NCBI GenBank assembly: GCA_963784995.1 | Contig: CAWATZ010000003.1 | Span: forward strand, 1,860,001 to 1,924,000 | From: CAWATZ01 sp963784995 | GTDB lineage: Bacteria; Planctomycetota; Planctomycetia; Gemmatales; Gemmataceae | Direction: 5' to 3' | DNA length: 64,000 nt | Part shown: positions 48,065 through 56,976 of the stretch, one piece after another | Layout: every line of letters begins with the position of its first letter | How positions within the stretch are numbered: position 1 is the first letter of the stretch | Translations under genes and position numbers: made by a program | The notes under the pieces: model-generated | What the model was told of the DNA's origin: nothing | What the model saw: only the letters and a program-made list of their open reading frames with translations | The model's database searches: none

Positions 48065-49381
48065 TCACACACGCGGCTGATACAGCACCTCCGCCTCGGC
48101 CACCCCCGGCGCGAACAGCACCAGCCCGCCCTTCGGCCCATTGACCTCGACCACGCATCCCGGTCGGCCCTGGCTGTGCTTTTGCAAGATCGCCTCCATC
48201 GCCTGCACCGTCGCCACGGTGGGCCGGTCGGCCGCCAGGTCGTTGTAACACAGCCGATTCATCTGCTCCAGCCGAGCCGGCCGCTCGCCGGCCGGGCCGC
48301 CGAACTCCACAAAGGCCACCTCCTCGAAGAAGCGCCGCAAAATCTCGATGCCGTAGCCGCGCTGGCTGCGCTCGCCCCACGGCTCGACGAAGGTGCCGTT
48401 GTAGTGGTGGTTCGGCGTGTTCTTCAGCTCGTGCGGCGTCTTGCCCTCGATGGCGACCTCGACGCCGCGCTTGCGTTGGTGGGCGATCCAGACAGCGTTG
48501 TCGAAGCGGAACTGCACTTCCTGATCGACGTAGCCTGGGAAGTTGTCCGGCGTCACCCAGCTGGTGTGGATGTCGAAGGCAGCCTCCCGGCCGTCGGGGT
48601 AGGCGTAGACCATCTGCAATTGCACCGAGTCCCAGGTATTGGAGTTCGCCGGCCCCACCAGCCCACGCTGACCGTTGGCCGAGATCCGGGCCAGTCTCCA
48701 CGCCTGGCCATCGGGGCAGGGCAGGGTGAACGAGAAATCGATCAGCTTGATGTAATGCACGGCGACGTAGGTTCCCGGGTTGCGGCCGGTGATCCACTCG
48801 GCGAACTGCTGGCCGCTGATCGATTTCGGCTCCAGCAGGGAGCAGTAGCCGTTGTTGACGTGCTTCAGCACAGAATCGACGACGTGCGTGCGGAGCTTCT
48901 TGTGGTCGGGATCGGCCAGCTTGTGATAGGCCACCTTGGCCAGCACCTGCTTCTGCCGGGCCAGGGCCAGCAGTTCGTCCAGCTCGTGCAAGCGCAGGAC
49001 GGAGGGCTTTTCGATCAGGACGTGCTTGCCGGCCAGCAGGGCGGTGCGGGCCCCCTCGAAATGGCGGTCGTCCGGCGTCGCCACGCAGACCGCATCGACC
49101 CCCGCGGCGAGCATCTGCCCCAGGGCGTCCGGCCCGCTGCAATTGACAAAGCGACCAACCCGACCCGCGCTCTCGCGGAAGTAGCGTTCACCCCGGTTGC
49201 CGGTCCGGCTGGCGGCGGCGGCCAGCTCCACCGAGACGAAGCCGAAGTCGCGCCGATACAGCCCCTCGGCGTGGAGCTGCTCGAACAGGGGCCGGTAGGT
49301 CTCGTCGAAGATCATGCCCAGCCCGACCATGCCGGCCCGGAGCCGATGCTGGTCGAGGTTGGCTGCGTGAGGTGCGTTCAT
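48065..49381 (-). CDS. Gfo/Idh/MocA family oxidoreductase (cytoplasmic)
   Basis: 438 residues from the ATG at 49381. Rossmann motif AGMVGLGMIFD at the N-terminus without a Tat signal. Then DAVCVATPDDRHFEGA and GKHVLIEKPSVL (the EKP motif carries the catalytic-site Lys), and the second domain (VAVHYIKLIDFSF, NNGYCSLLEPKSISG). It differs from the Tat-type homologue at 688-2364 in being cytoplasmic and retaining EKP. Three in-frame starts exist; I chose the one just before the Rossmann fold. Substrate unknown. Confidence 0.85.
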   Translation of the reverse strand: MNAPHAANLDQHRLRAGMVGLGMIFDETYRPLFEQLHAEGLYRRDFGFVSVELAAAASRTGNRGERYFRESAGRVGRFVNCSGPDALGQMLAAGVDAVCVATPDDRHFEGARTALLAGKHVLIEKPSVLRLHELDELLALARQKQVLAKVAYHKLADPDHKKLRTHVVDSVLKHVNNGYCSLLEPKSISGQQFAEWITGRNPGTYVAVHYIKLIDFSFTLPCPDGQAWRLARISANGQRGLVGPANSNTWDSVQLQMVYAYPDGREAAFDIHTSWVTPDNFPGYVDQEVQFRFDNAVWIAHQRKRGVEVAIEGKTPHELKNTPNHHYNGTFVEPWGERSQRGYGIEILRRFFEEVAFVEFGGPAGERPARLEQMNRLCYNDLAADRPTVATVQAMEAILQKHSQGRPGCVVEVNGPKGGLVLFAPGVAEAEVLYQPRV

Positions 49382-49666
49382 GCGTTGGCCTTTTGTCACG
49401 GGAAGGTTCATCGGGCCACCGTCAGAACAACCGTTTGCTAACGGTGGTGGACACGCAAAGTCGCTCATGGGCCCGCCAGGTTGTGACAGCTTGCTGTCAC
49501 AGAAAGGACTCGGCGGGGCGCTGGACGCTTGCCGTGCCTGACCCGTCCTGGCAGTAACCGGATCGCCAGGGCGGGGCTTCATTCATCACGATACCAGTGT
49601 ATTGCTGCAATGGTGGAGAGAGGATTTCAGCGGCGGGAAGTTGCTCTCCGGCGCGGCGAACGCTCC

Positions 49667-49747
49667 AACAACCCGGCTTGCATCCCAGGGAAGGGACCTC
49701 TGGAGGGCCAGGTTTAGCTCCGGTGCCTTGCACCAGGGCGGCGTTGC
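49667..49747 (+). repeat. Dispersed repeat, copy 1
   Basis: About 80 bases, strongly similar to 51978-52056 in the same orientation (shared words include GGCTTGCATCCCAGG and CACCAGGGCGGCGTTGC). The two copies flank the ECF sigma gene. A small palindrome (CTGG-AGGG-CCAG) lies inside. Confidence 0.75.
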
Positions 49748-49772
49748 CATCGACCTGCAAGGCAAAACCAAA

Positions 49773-49854
49773 AACACTAATCAACGCTAATCCACACTAA
49801 TCGGAATGCGGTTCTCCTTGCTTCGATTAGTGAAGATTAGCGCGGATTAGTGTT
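49773..49854. repeat. 31-bp imperfect inverted repeat built from CTAATC words
   Basis: Arms 49773-49803 and 49824-49854 match except at two short internal spots. Each arm has three CTAATC units at a spacing of about 10 bases, so the element also reads as phased short repeats. Confidence 0.75.
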
Positions 49855-50000
49855 CCTGCCTTTTCTTCTCCCCGCGATGGCCGGGCGGGTCCGAGCGCGA
49901 GATTGTACCGAAAAAGCGTGCCACGGAGCCCTTCTTTGGAGACTATAAGGGAAAGGGAGGCACGGTGCCTTCCCTGCACAATCCGGCCAGCTGATCGAAA

Positions 50001-51920
50001 ATGGACGCAGTCCTCCGCCACGTCAGGAAACTCGCCGAGGTACAGGCCCTGGACACACTGCCTGACGGCGATTTGCTGGACCGCTTTGTCCAGCACCGCG
50101 ACGAGTCGGCGTTCACCGTCCTTGTCCGGCGGTACGCACCCCTGGTGCTGGGGATCTGCCGCCGCATCCTCCGGCAAGCACAGGACGCCGAGGACGCTTG
50201 CCAGGCAGTCTTCTTGGTGCTGGCCTGCAAAGCCGGTTCCATCAGCAAGAAAGAAGCGCTGCCCAGCTTCTTGCATGGGGTTGCGTTTCGCGTGGCCACC
50301 ACGCTGCGCCGGAACCTGACCCGTCGCCTGGCCCGCCAGGTGCCCTTGCCGGAAACCGTCCCGGCCCCAGCGGCGGGGGACGTGACCTGGGGAGAAGTGG
50401 AGGCGATCCTCGACGAGGAACTCCACCGCTTGCCCGAGCGTTTCCGCGCCCCCCTGGTCCTCTGCTACCTGGAGGGGTTGACGCGCGACGAGGCCGCCCA
50501 GCAGCTGGGCTGGAGCCTGGGAACCCTTCGGGGCCGACTGGAGCGCGGCCGTGAGCAGCTTCGCTTGCGCCTGAGCCGTCGCGGCCTGGGGCTTCCCGCA
50601 GTCCTGCTGGCCAGCGCTCTGGGACAGGTGCCGGCAGCAGGGGCAGCAGAAGCCTCCCTGGTTGCTGCCACGATCGAGGCCGTGAGCCTGTTTGCGAAGG
50701 GGCAGGGTGCATCCACCGCTGCTGTCCCGGTCCTTTCTCTCGCAGAAGGAGTACTTCAAGCCATGTTGCTTTCCAGGATCAAGATCGGGTTCGGGGTGGT
50801 GGCGCTTCTGGGTCTGCTTGTGCTTTCCCTCACCTTGGCTGGCTCCGTCGGCGGCCAGCCCGAGAAGGACTCCCCGAAGAAGGTCCGTCCGCAGGAGCAA
50901 GGAGAAAAGCCCGACGTTGGCCGAAAGGCCATGCCGGCCAGGAAGGAACTGGCCCGGCTGCAGGGCTCGTGGAAGGTGGTTCAATTAACCTTCCAGGGGG
51001 AGGATTATGCTCCGGAAGCCGGGGGGGTTTTGCAGCTCACCATCGCGGGGGACAAGGTGGAAGTGCGCATGGAAGATTGCCTCAGGGAGGGCACGGTTTC
51101 CTTTGTGGAACCGAACGGACTCGATGTGAAGTTCAGGAGCTTTACCTGGAAGATGATCTTTCGCTTCGATGGCGAATGGCTGATCCTGGCCCGGGGCAAC
51201 AAGCGCCCCACAGCGTTCCGTGCCGGCACGGATGAGGCCAGCAAGGATGTTTCCCTCTGGAAGCTGAAAGCGACTACCGATAACACGGCTGCTCAAACGA
51301 AGGCCAGGTTGCGTTGCGGCGGTCAGCTCCTGGACATCGGCCAGGCCCTCCACGATTACCATAGCGCCCACGGCAAGTTTCCCGGACCGTCGCTGACAGA
51401 CCGGGACGGCAAACCCTTGCTCAGCTGGCGGGTCGCCGTGTTGCCGTACCTGGGAGAGAAGGAGCTTTACGAGCAGTTCCACCTCGACGAACCCTGGGAC
51501 AGCGAGCACAACCGCAAGCTGCTGCCGCGGATGCCGAAGGTTTACGCCAGCGTGGGCAAGCAGCCCAAGACGCCGCACGGCACGTTTTTCCAGGCGCTGG
51601 TGGGCAAGGACTGCTTCTTTGAAGTGGGCAGAGAGAACGCCATTGCTGACCTGGAGGCCGGCACCACCCAAGTCCTGATGCTGATCGTCGCGGCGGAAGC
51701 GGTTCCCTGGACCAGGCCGGCGGACATCGACTACTCGCCCGACAAGCCATTGCCTTCGTTCGTGGGCGGTCCACTGGAGGATGGACTGGTCAATTTCGCG
51801 CTGGCGGACGGGAGCGTTCGGATCATGAACAATGCCTTCGACGAGGAAAAGGAAAAGGCATTCCGGGCTGCCCTGCTGCGTAAGGGCATGGATCAGCGTG
51901 ACCTTGAGAAGCTGAAATAG
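50001..51920 (+). CDS. ECF sigma factor fused to membrane helix, TIGR03067-like and DUF1559-like domains
   Basis: 639 residues. Residues 1-190 are a sigma-70 ECF factor: region 2 with FVQHRDESAFTVLVRRYAPLV and AEDACQAVFLVLA, region 4 with LPERFRAPLVLCYLEGLTRDEAAQQLGWSLGTLRGRLERG. A membrane helix (IGFGVVALLGLLVLSLTLAG) follows at about 263-283. Then comes a TIGR03067-type domain (ELARLQGSWKVVQL, about 315-430) and a DUF1559-type domain (about 440-625: LHDYHSAHGKFPGPSLTD, LSWRVAVLPYLGEKELYEQF, FALADGSVRIM). This looks like a one-protein signalling device: sensor domains outside, sigma inside. Planctomycetes are known for ECF factors with such C-terminal extensions. How sigma is released is unknown. 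Confidence 0.85.
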   Translation: MDAVLRHVRKLAEVQALDTLPDGDLLDRFVQHRDESAFTVLVRRYAPLVLGICRRILRQAQDAEDACQAVFLVLACKAGSISKKEALPSFLHGVAFRVATTLRRNLTRRLARQVPLPETVPAPAAGDVTWGEVEAILDEELHRLPERFRAPLVLCYLEGLTRDEAAQQLGWSLGTLRGRLERGREQLRLRLSRRGLGLPAVLLASALGQVPAAGAAEASLVAATIEAVSLFAKGQGASTAAVPVLSLAEGVLQAMLLSRIKIGFGVVALLGLLVLSLTLAGSVGGQPEKDSPKKVRPQEQGEKPDVGRKAMPARKELARLQGSWKVVQLTFQGEDYAPEAGGVLQLTIAGDKVEVRMEDCLREGTVSFVEPNGLDVKFRSFTWKMIFRFDGEWLILARGNKRPTAFRAGTDEASKDVSLWKLKATTDNTAAQTKARLRCGGQLLDIGQALHDYHSAHGKFPGPSLTDRDGKPLLSWRVAVLPYLGEKELYEQFHLDEPWDSEHNRKLLPRMPKVYASVGKQPKTPHGTFFQALVGKDCFFEVGRENAIADLEAGTTQVLMLIVAAEAVPWTRPADIDYSPDKPLPSFVGGPLEDGLVNFALADGSVRIMNNAFDEEKEKAFRAALLRKGMDQRDLEKLK

Positions 51921-51977
51921 CGGTCCTGGCAGACACGTGAAGCAGCAGCACTTGCTGGCCGAGGGTGTGACTGCTAG

Positions 51978-52056
51978 AACAACTCGGCTTGCATCCCAGG
52001 AAGGGAACCTGGAGGGCCAGGTCTAGCTCAGGTGCTTTGCACCAGGGCGGCGTTGC
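51978..52056 (+). repeat. Dispersed repeat, copy 2
   Basis: Second copy of the element at 49667-49747, same orientation, directly after the ECF sigma gene. Confidence 0.75.
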
Positions 52057-52257
52057 GCCGCCCGAGCGTTTGCTGTCCGATGCAACCCAGGGAAGGCTGT
52101 TTCAGCCCCGCTGTCGGTCCGGACGACAATTGCCGTTCGGCCGGCTGGGGCAACCCCGCCGGTCGTGGTCCGGCCAGACGGCAATTGCGTTCGGACCCGG
52201 CGGGTCCGAGAGCCTTCCGTGTCCCAGGTCGTGTGGTAGATTGCCTCCAGAGCAAGC

Positions 52258-52289
52258 GGGGCTGCTCGACAAGCCTGTCGAGCAGCCCC
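52258..52289. terminator. 14-bp perfect hairpin before the metallopeptidase gene
   Basis: Arms 52258-52271 and 52276-52289 with a 4-nt loop. A short T-rich stretch follows (GGTTCATTTCGGTT). It could end transcription from the sigma gene or be another REP-like element. A looser inverted repeat around 52127-52187 precedes it. Confidence 0.5.
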
Positions 52290-52346
52290 GGTTCATTTCG
52301 GTTCCTTCCGGCAAGACTTGTACGCTGTGGCTTTTGGAGACGACCC

Positions 52347-53241
52347 ATGCCGCGAACACGACCGTCCCTGGATCGGCAAACCGGTCAGGCACGCGGGAAG
52401 AGGCTGGCCCGCTTCCTGGCGCCGCTCCTGCTGACTCTGTTTCTGGGGGCCCCTGGCTCCGACGCCGCGCTGCTGGGGGGAGAGCCACCGGAGAAGGAGA
52501 AACCGAAGGTCACGGCGATCCCCGAGGCGGTTGTCAAGAAGTTCAACCTGGACACAGACGTTCTACAAGAAACACCTGGATTACAAGGGCTTTTCGATCA
52601 TCAGCTCGGCCAAGGTCTCGGACGAGGCCCTGCTCGAAGCCCGTTCCCTGATTGACCAGCTTCTGGGCGACCGGGAGGACATCCTCAAGGCGATGATCAA
52701 GCGTGGCTGCCGGTTCATGGTGATGGCCCCGACGGAGATGACCACCGACGTGCCCGAGCAGCGGCACATGAAGAACGATCCCAGGACCGACTGGGACAAG
52801 CGCGCTCGCGGCCTGGGCGGCAAACTGTCCTCGTGCGGCGAGGAGAACCTGCTGAACCTCCGGGGCGACCGCTACAACAAGGAGAACATCCTGATCCACG
52901 AGTTTAACCACGCCATTCACCAGCAGGGCCTCCGCGAGGTCGATCCGACCTTCGACCGCCGACTGAGGGAGGCCTACCAGGCCGCGATGGCAAAGGGGCT
53001 GTGGAAGAACACGTATCTGGCGACCAATCACAGCGAGTACTGGGCCGAGGGCGTCCAGGCGTATTTCGACTGCATGCGGCCGCAGTACGGCGCTAACACG
53101 CGAGAGAAGCTTGAGAAATACGACGAGGGGTTGTTCAAACTGGTGGACGAGGTGTACAAGCAATCGAAGTTCCGTTACGTGCGCTACGACAAGCGCAAGC
53201 CGAAGGACGACAAGGCAGACCCGGGCAAGTCGGACAAGTAG
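52347..53241 (+). pseudogene. Secreted zinc metallopeptidase-like protein (HExxH), one frameshift
   Basis: From the ATG at 52347: signal peptide (RLARFLAPLLLTLFLGAPGSDA), then EAVVKKFNLDTD. One extra base near 52558 moves the frame, after which the main domain continues: FYKKHLDYKGFSIISSAKVSD, MVMAPTEMTTDVPE, the zinc motif HEFNHAIHQQG (HExxH) and EYWAEGVQAYFD, whose Glu is the likely third zinc ligand (gluzincin pattern). About 297 residues when joined. A charged Lys/Asp tail ends it. Exact family unknown; related secreted peptidase-like proteins are common in planctomycetes. Confidence 0.7.
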
Positions 53242-53284
53242 CGCCGGGGTCGGCATGGGGGATGTCCTCAGGGGCGGTTGGATC

Positions 53285-53968
53285 ATGACCGAGCGGGAAG
53301 CATTTTTGGTGGCCATTGCCGAGTATCCAGACGATGACGTGCCCCGGTTGGTGTTCGCCGACTGGCTGGACGAGCGCGACGATCCGCTGGGCGAGTTCAT
53401 CCGGTTGCAGATTGAATTGGAGCCGCTGCGAATCCCGTGTGCCGACCCTCTGCGCCGAACTGGAACGCAACAAGCTCTTGGACAAGATTCCGCCCGGGAA
53501 GGACTATCCCGGCGAGGAAACGCCCCTCACGCAAAGCTCACCCGAGAGGAAGAATTGCTGCGATCCCATCGGGCTGAATGGCTCGGCCCGGTTGCTGACC
53601 TGAGCAAGTACGACCCAGACAACTTCTCCCCGGAGTTTCGGCGCGGCTTCGTCGCTTCCGTCGAGATCGGTCTGTCGGCGTTCTGCCACCATGGCGCTTT
53701 GCTCCGGCAAGCCTGTCCTGCTCTGAAGCGTCTGGTCGTCTTCGGAACCCTTGGCCGATGCGAGTTGTTAGCCGTTCAGCCGGCCCTTGCAGGTCTGCCG
53801 GAATTGACCATTGCGGGCTGGCTCAATCCAGTGGATGCCGATGCTCTGGCACGCTCTCCGCACCTGATGAGATTGCATTCGCTAACCCTCTGGATCGGTG
53901 CGGAAAGAGAAGAAGAATCCTGTCGGACACTTGCCAGGCTGCCGGGGCTGCGCGAGTGGTGCTGGTAA
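53285..53968 (+). pseudogene. TIGR02996-domain protein with a shifted internal segment
   Basis: Begins TEREAFLVAIAEYPDDDVPR then LVFADWLDERDDPLGEFIR, the Gemmata-type TIGR02996 N-terminal domain. The expected middle segment (LCAELERNKLLDKIPPGK) is present but in another frame (about 53455-53545), while the flanks (EELLRSHRAEWLGPV, then leucine-rich-repeat-like LPELTIAGWLN and LMRLHSLTLWI) are in the first frame. Two compensating indels would explain this. These proteins usually continue into leucine-rich repeats; here the frame ends after LARLPGLREWCW. Confidence 0.65.
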
Positions 53969-54243
53969 AATGCTGGGGTGGAAGCTCAACCCCAAATCCT
54001 GACGAGCTTAATCTCCGAGCTGACCACCTCGCTGCAATTGTGAACGCCGAACGGGGACAAGCCATTGCTCGCGTCGAACGCCCGTTTGAACGCTTCTTCC
54101 CGCTTGACGGCATTCACATTGGGCACCGCATCGACGCCGGGCACCTCCGAGGAGGCCAGCCGGTGCTGGTGGTTGAAAGCAATCGGCCCTTTGTGATTTA
54201 TTTCGACAAAGACGGACTCATGCCTGCGCGAGGAGCAACTTGA
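53959..54243 (+). CDS. Small hypothetical protein
   Basis: About 94 residues, frame open from upstream, a GTG at 53959 as the possible start. The segment DELNLRADHLAAIVNAERGQ and VLVVESNRPFVIYFDKDGL reads as a real soluble domain. It could also be the C-terminal part of the preceding gene after another frameshift. Family not recognised. Confidence 0.4.
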   Translation: MLVKCWGGSSTPNPDELNLRADHLAAIVNAERGQAIARVERPFERFFPLDGIHIGHRIDAGHLRGGQPVLVVESNRPFVIYFDKDGLMPARGAT

Positions 54244-54244
54244 T

Positions 54245-54565
54245 TTGACCACCAAGCTCGTAAAGCCACCTCCGTACTCCTGGGAAACCTGTGATGCAGA
54301 CGAACTGATCGAAGTTCTTGGCAAGGAGATCGGTTTCGTTCCTGGACCGATCTTTGTCCATGAGTTCTGGGCGGAATCGGCTGATGTTGGTGTTAGCGCC
54401 TTGGGCATGCTTGAGGATGAACTCGCATCACCCGGAACGAATAATCCTTCTGAATGCGAACACAACGGGAGGTCGCTCTACTGGTGGTGGAGTACGGGAC
54501 AGTTCTGCCTACCTTTCGGCAACAACTACTGGGCAGATGGCCTGGGCGCATTCCACTCTTCCTGA
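54245..54565 (+). CDS. Small hypothetical protein
   Basis: 106 residues from a TTG start two bases after the previous stop. Contains an acidic N-terminal half (SWETCDADELIEVLGKEIG) and an aromatic C-terminal stretch (SLYWWWSTGQFCLPFGNNYW). No family recognised. Tight spacing suggests cotranscription with 53959-54243. Confidence 0.4.
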   Translation: MTTKLVKPPPYSWETCDADELIEVLGKEIGFVPGPIFVHEFWAESADVGVSALGMLEDELASPGTNNPSECEHNGRSLYWWWSTGQFCLPFGNNYWADGLGAFHSS

Positions 54566-54825
54566 CCCGTTGTCCAGAGAAATTGTTCCCGAGGGAGCTT
54601 GATTCCTGCAACCGGTGAGAACCTCTTCCGTCTGGGTCGGCCCGCCGCCTGTATCACCGCAAGCCGGGTTCGTTCCCCGATCCTCCCCAGCAATTGCAGC
54701 TGCACCCCTGGGCGCGGCGTCAACGTGAGTTATGGTATAGAGGAGGGAAGTCGTCGCTTCTCGCTGCGTCCGGAAGCGATTGTTCCACCCTTGCGGACGA
54801 TGCCCGGAAATCGAGGCCCCCGGCC

Positions 54826-55842
54826 ATGAACGACATTCCTGCACCCACGGCGGACAGTCCGGTCCTCAGCGTGGTCATCCCGTTGCTCAACGAGGAGGCC
54901 GTGCTGGACGAGGCCTATCAGCGCGTCAAGGCGGTGCTGGACGGCCAGGGGATTACTTACGAGATGGTCTTTGTGGACGACGGCAGCACCGATCAATCGC
55001 GGGCCATCCTGGCCGCGCTGACCCTCAAAGACCCGGCGGTCCGTCTGATCTGCCTGTCGCGCAATTTCGGGCACGAGCTGGCCACCACGGCCGGCTTGCA
55101 GTACGCCCGCGGCCAGGCGGCGGTGGTGATGGACGCCGACCTGCAAGATCCGCCCGAGACCATCCCGCTGTTCCTGGAAAAGTGGCGCGAGGGCTACCAG
55201 GTCGTCTACGGCGTCCGCGAGCGCCGCAAAGGGGAGACCTGGCTCAAGAAGCTGACCTCGTTCCTCTTCTATCGCTTGATGGGCCACGTATCCGACGTGC
55301 CCATTCCGCGCGACACCGGCGACTTCCGCTTGATGGATCGGCGCGTGCTGGACGTTTACCGCCAGTTCCACGAAGACCCGCGCTTTTTCCGCGGCCTGAT
55401 CGCCTGGATCGGTTTCAAGCAGATCGGCATCCCTTTTGTCCGGCAGCGGCGCAAGGCCGGCTACACCAAGTATCGCTATGGCCGGCTGCTGAAACTGGCC
55501 TTCGACACGATCACAGCCTTTTCGAGCTTCCCGGCGTTCTTTATCACGGTCCTGGCAGCTGTGCTGGCCGGAGCGACCGGGGTGGGAATCATGGTCGTGC
55601 TGGTCCTGTGGCTGATGGGGACGATTCACCCGGAGCCGTGGATGTGGGCGGCGCTGGGTTTCCTGGTCCTGTGGAACGTGCAGTTCCTGAGCCTGGCGGT
55701 CCTGGGCGAGTACCTCGTCCGCACCCACCGGCACACGCAGCAGCGGCCGCTGTTCATCGTGGACAAGGTCTGGGAGCATCCCTCGCTGGCGATGCAAAAC
55801 GCGGCGGGTACAACCGGAGTGATTTCTGGAGAGAAACCATGA
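54826..55842 (+). CDS. Family 2 glycosyltransferase with two C-terminal membrane helices
   Basis: 338 residues. GT-A fold of the dolichol/undecaprenyl-phosphate sugar transferase type (GtrB/ArnC-like). Motifs: LSVVIPLLNEEAVL, EMVFVDDGSTDQS, VVMDADLQDPPE (DxD-like) and the RRKAGYTKYRYG segment. The C-terminus has helices ITVLAAVLAGATGVGIMVVL and WAALGFLVLWNVQFLSL, then a short tail. It probably loads a sugar onto a lipid carrier. Ends in an ATGA overlap with the following gene. Confidence 0.9.
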   Translation: MNDIPAPTADSPVLSVVIPLLNEEAVLDEAYQRVKAVLDGQGITYEMVFVDDGSTDQSRAILAALTLKDPAVRLICLSRNFGHELATTAGLQYARGQAAVVMDADLQDPPETIPLFLEKWREGYQVVYGVRERRKGETWLKKLTSFLFYRLMGHVSDVPIPRDTGDFRLMDRRVLDVYRQFHEDPRFFRGLIAWIGFKQIGIPFVRQRRKAGYTKYRYGRLLKLAFDTITAFSSFPAFFITVLAAVLAGATGVGIMVVLVLWLMGTIHPEPWMWAALGFLVLWNVQFLSLAVLGEYLVRTHRHTQQRPLFIVDKVWEHPSLAMQNAAGTTGVISGEKP

Positions 55843-56561
55843 TGGAAGAGGATAAAGAAGAGGTCTCGTTTGTTCCGCCTGATCCGTTGACAGTTGCTCG
55901 CAGGGCGCTGATCTTGTCAGGAGTGGTTTGCAGAGCAAATCTCGAGTACGGCACCGACAAGGCGTACTGCCAGCAGACCGTGGAGGACACCTTTGCCTGG
56001 TTCGACGACCTGGATCTGTGGCCTTATCTCGAACCGGACGAAGGGGAGATTCTTCATGCTCCCTTGGGTCAACTGTCGCGGAATTTGTCGGTCCGCGGGA
56101 CATGGTTCGTTGAGGGCCTGGCGATTTTGGCATGGGCGCTGCGGCGCAGCGACTTTCCACCGCACGACAGAAAGGTGAGCGGCATCAAGGTCACCAACGC
56201 CCTTGATTTCCTTGCCCCCGACGCAGAGGAGCTGCTGGCTTCACCGACCCGACGGGAAGCGGCGGAACTCGAGGCGGCACGCGAGTGGTTCTACGACGTT
56301 CACTGCACGCTGCGCGGGTTCCTGCACCACGGCGGCGACGGACATCTCGCGACGTGGATCGGTGACTACCTTACAATCCTTGGCATCGAACAATCAGCAG
56401 TGGGCGTCAAGGGCATCCTGGCATTCAAGGGCATCCCATTGCCGGACGCTGACCGAAAGGAGTTGAACGACTGGGAGCAGGTGGTCTGCGAGCGGCACCG
56501 GGCGGCGATCTGGCTCGCCGGAGAAGAGCCGCTCTTCACGGAACTGTCCGTCGATACGTAA
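55839..56561 (+). CDS. DUF4272 domain protein
   Basis: 240 residues. The pattern TVARRALILSGVVCRANLEYG, WFDDLDLWPYLEPDEGEIL and SVRGTWFVEGLAILAWALRRSDFPP fits DUF4272, whose function is unknown. A second conserved part (ANREWFYDVH-like EAAREWFYDVHCTLRGFL, ending ERHRAAIWLAGEE) follows. The start overlaps the GT2 stop, so the two are coupled. I see no functional link between the families. Confidence 0.75.
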   Translation: MMEEDKEEVSFVPPDPLTVARRALILSGVVCRANLEYGTDKAYCQQTVEDTFAWFDDLDLWPYLEPDEGEILHAPLGQLSRNLSVRGTWFVEGLAILAWALRRSDFPPHDRKVSGIKVTNALDFLAPDAEELLASPTRREAAELEAAREWFYDVHCTLRGFLHHGGDGHLATWIGDYLTILGIEQSAVGVKGILAFKGIPLPDADRKELNDWEQVVCERHRAAIWLAGEEPLFTELSVDT

Positions 56562-56855
56562 AGAAGTCGGGTTCGCTTGCGGCCCAGTTCTTCGGCCCCA
56601 CATTCAAACCCACGGCAGGGGGCCTCGACTCTTCCTCTCGACAACCTGCTGAGAAGCGCGGCAGCCCCGCCCATCGCTACACCTTGCCCACGCCGTCGCA
56701 TTTCACTGACCCGCAATCCTTCCCACGCCGCCTGGGCGATCCTGGCGGCTCATCGTGACCATCCTTCCTGGCGAACGGCTGGCGATTTGACCGGCCGTAG
56801 GGCCGGCCTCCCGTCCTCCGAGCGTTTCTGGTCGCGTCCAGAGCCGGGTTCCATA

Positions 56856-56883
56856 ATTGTACATAATATCCATTATCGGACGT
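56856..56883 (-). other. dif-like Xer recombination site, leftward
   Basis: On the minus strand: ACGTCCGATAA (XerC-like arm), TGGATA (centre), TTATGTACAAT (XerD-like arm). By eye it matches the Bacillus subtilis dif at about 21 of 28 positions, and the XerD arm at 9 of 11. Confidence 0.5.
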
Positions 56884-56909
56884 TATCTGACACCTTCCAG
56901 GGAGGGTCA

Positions 56910-56937
56910 ACGTCCGATAATGGACCTTATGTTTAAT
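56910..56937 (+). other. dif-like Xer recombination site, rightward
   Basis: ACGTCCGATAA, TGGACC, TTATGTTTAAT. It shares the XerC-like arm exactly with the leftward site; its XerD-like arm differs from that of E. coli dif at one position. The two sites face away from each other across 26 bases. Confidence 0.5.
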
Positions 56938-56976
56938 TAAAGGTCTGGAAAGTGGATAATGTAACATCTTGGTAAT

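Larger units (their letters stand above)
49382..50000. other. Non-coding region upstream of the ECF sigma gene, with two repeats
   Basis: About 620 bases between divergent genes. Holds one copy of a dispersed repeat (49667-49747) and an imperfect 31-bp inverted repeat (49773-49854). No convincing gene. Confidence 0.5.
56562..56976. other. Non-coding region with paired Xer-like sites
   Basis: 415 bases between convergent genes. The right half (56850-56976) is markedly AT-rich for this genome and contains two dif-like sites. No gene seen. Confidence 0.55.
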
